A stretch of 13,726 bases of DNA from Caulobacteraceae bacterium (GTDB taxonomy: Bacteria > Pseudomonadota > Alphaproteobacteria > Caulobacterales > Caulobacteraceae): contig JASLDZ010000424.1 in NCBI GenBank assembly GCA_030151985.1, positions 1-13,726 on the forward strand. Reading direction: 5' to 3'. Made by a program: the position numbers and the translations under genes. Below the pieces are notes generated by a model that saw only the letters and a program-made list of their open reading frames with translations, was not told the origin of the DNA and did no database searches. Numbering within the stretch: the first letter of the stretch is position 1; each line of letters begins with the position of its first letter. Of the stretch, positions 13,127-13,726 are shown piece after piece.

Positions 13127-13726
13127 ATGGCGCGGCGGCTGACCCTGGACGTCCTGAAGAGCGAGGCGGCGGCGGGGGCCGCGCTGGGGCTCGCGGCGTT
13201 GCTCGGGCTGGCCGCCGCCAACAGTCCGTGGGCCGGCGACTACCAGGGCTTCGTGCACGCGCCCCTGACCCTGACGCTCGGCCGCTGGAGCGAGACGCTG
13301 CCGGTGCTCGAGTGGGTCAAGGAGGGGCTGATGGCCCTCTTCTTCTTCGTCGTCGGGCTCGAGATCAAACACGAGGTGGTGAAGGGCGAGCTCTCCAGCC
13401 CGCGGCGCCTCGCCCTGCCCGCCGCCGCGGCCCTCGGCGGCATGGCGGCGCCGGCGCTGGTCTACCTCGCCTTCAACATGGGCGCGGGGGGCGCGCCAAG
13501 GGGTTGGCCCGTGCCCGCGGCCACCGACATCGCCTTCGCGCTCGCCGCCCTGGCGGTCGCCGGCCGCCGGGCCCCGCCGGCGCTGCGCACCTTCCTGCTC
13601 GCGCTCGCGGTGGCCGACGACCTGGGCGCGGTGGAGCTCATCGCGCTCCTGTTCAGCCAGCACCTGCACCTGCGGGCGCTGGCGGAGGCGGGGGTCGCGC
13701 TGGGGGCCCTCGCCCTCCTCTCGCGC
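13127..13726 (+). CDS. nhaA: Na+/H+ antiporter NhaA, N-terminal part, truncated by window edge
   Basis: The first 200 codons of an inner-membrane Na+/H+ exchanger that expels sodium and helps hold internal pH at alkaline conditions. The full family length is about 390-400 residues, so half is missing. Recognisable segments are ALFFFVVGLEIKHEVVKGEL (about residues 70-89), PAATDIAFALAAL with D134, and LAVADDLGAVELIALLF with D164 and D165. These three Asp residues match E. coli NhaA D133, D163 and D164, offset by one, so the ion-binding site is intact. The ATG at 13127 starts at the expected point before the first helix. It diverges from selO with 93 bases between them. It is a different family from the CPA2 carrier at 4280-5479, with no sequence resemblance seen. 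Confidence 0.95.
   Translation, partial: MARRLTLDVLKSEAAAGAALGLAALLGLAAANSPWAGDYQGFVHAPLTLTLGRWSETLPVLEWVKEGLMALFFFVVGLEIKHEVVKGELSSPRRLALPAAAALGGMAAPALVYLAFNMGAGGAPRGWPVPAATDIAFALAALAVAGRRAPPALRTFLLALAVADDLGAVELIALLFSQHLHLRALAEAGVALGALALLSR

Noticed and set aside
13034..13669. Upstream open-frame extension of SelO by about 212 residues
   Set aside because: It runs antisense through nhaA and has shadow-frame composition; SelO similarity starts at 13033.
1..13726. CRISPR array, prophage, insertion sequence, tRNA, rRNA, riboswitch or toxin-antitoxin module
   Set aside because: No regularly spaced repeats, transposase or integrase motifs, cloverleaf sequence or small paired genes were seen on either strand.

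Overview
The window is GC-rich chromosomal DNA, with G or C at nearly every third codon position. It looks like an alphaproteobacterium of the Caulobacterales type (Phenylobacterium, Caulobacter, Brevundimonas). The evidence is a MucR/Ros-family regulator, an aspartate carbamoyltransferase gene joined to a catalytically dead dihydroorotase, M61 and M48 exported peptidases, and several starts preceded by a TATAGCTC- or TAAGCTC-like -10 element at spacings that suggest short-leader or leaderless mRNAs. The assignment is inference from gene content, not from a marker gene.

Layout: (1) 1-859, minus: the N-terminal half of a GMC-family FAD oxidoreductase, cut by the window edge. (2) 994-1464, plus: a Fur-family regulator with the full ligand set of Zur. 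It converges on (3) 1549-2022, minus: a MucR-like regulator with no zinc-binding cysteines and a TTG start. (4) 2298-6969, plus: a run of three cell-envelope genes, namely an exported M61 peptidase with a PDZ domain, a CPA2-type cation:proton antiporter, and an exported BepA-like M48 metallopeptidase with a TPR-like tail. (5) 7059-10801: a pyrimidine cluster. An apparently active type I dihydroorotase (plus) converges on pyrB-pyrC' (minus). The latter two overlap by ATGA, and PyrC' has lost its metal ligands. A paired stem-loop repeat lies between the convergent ends. (6) 10864-13033, minus: dps and selO, both linked to oxidative-stress physiology in other bacteria. (7) 13127 to the end, plus: the first 200 codons of the Na+/H+ antiporter nhaA.

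How the genes work together: PyrB with PyrC' probably makes the aspartate carbamoyltransferase complex that produces carbamoyl-aspartate, and the convergent dihydroorotase would close the ring in the next step. The two peptidases and the two antiporters are envelope or ion-homeostasis functions with no evident common pathway. SelO and Dps would act in redox and DNA protection.

No prophage, insertion sequence, CRISPR array, tRNA, rRNA, toxin-antitoxin pair or defence island was seen. This is ordinary core genome and I do not see a new multi-gene system. The observations most worth a second look are a sharply bounded 222-base tract of foreign-looking codon usage inside the M61 gene, the convergent live/dead dihydroorotase pair with a Gln-for-His change in the live enzyme, the dispersed-repeat-like palindromes, and the recurrent promoter element.
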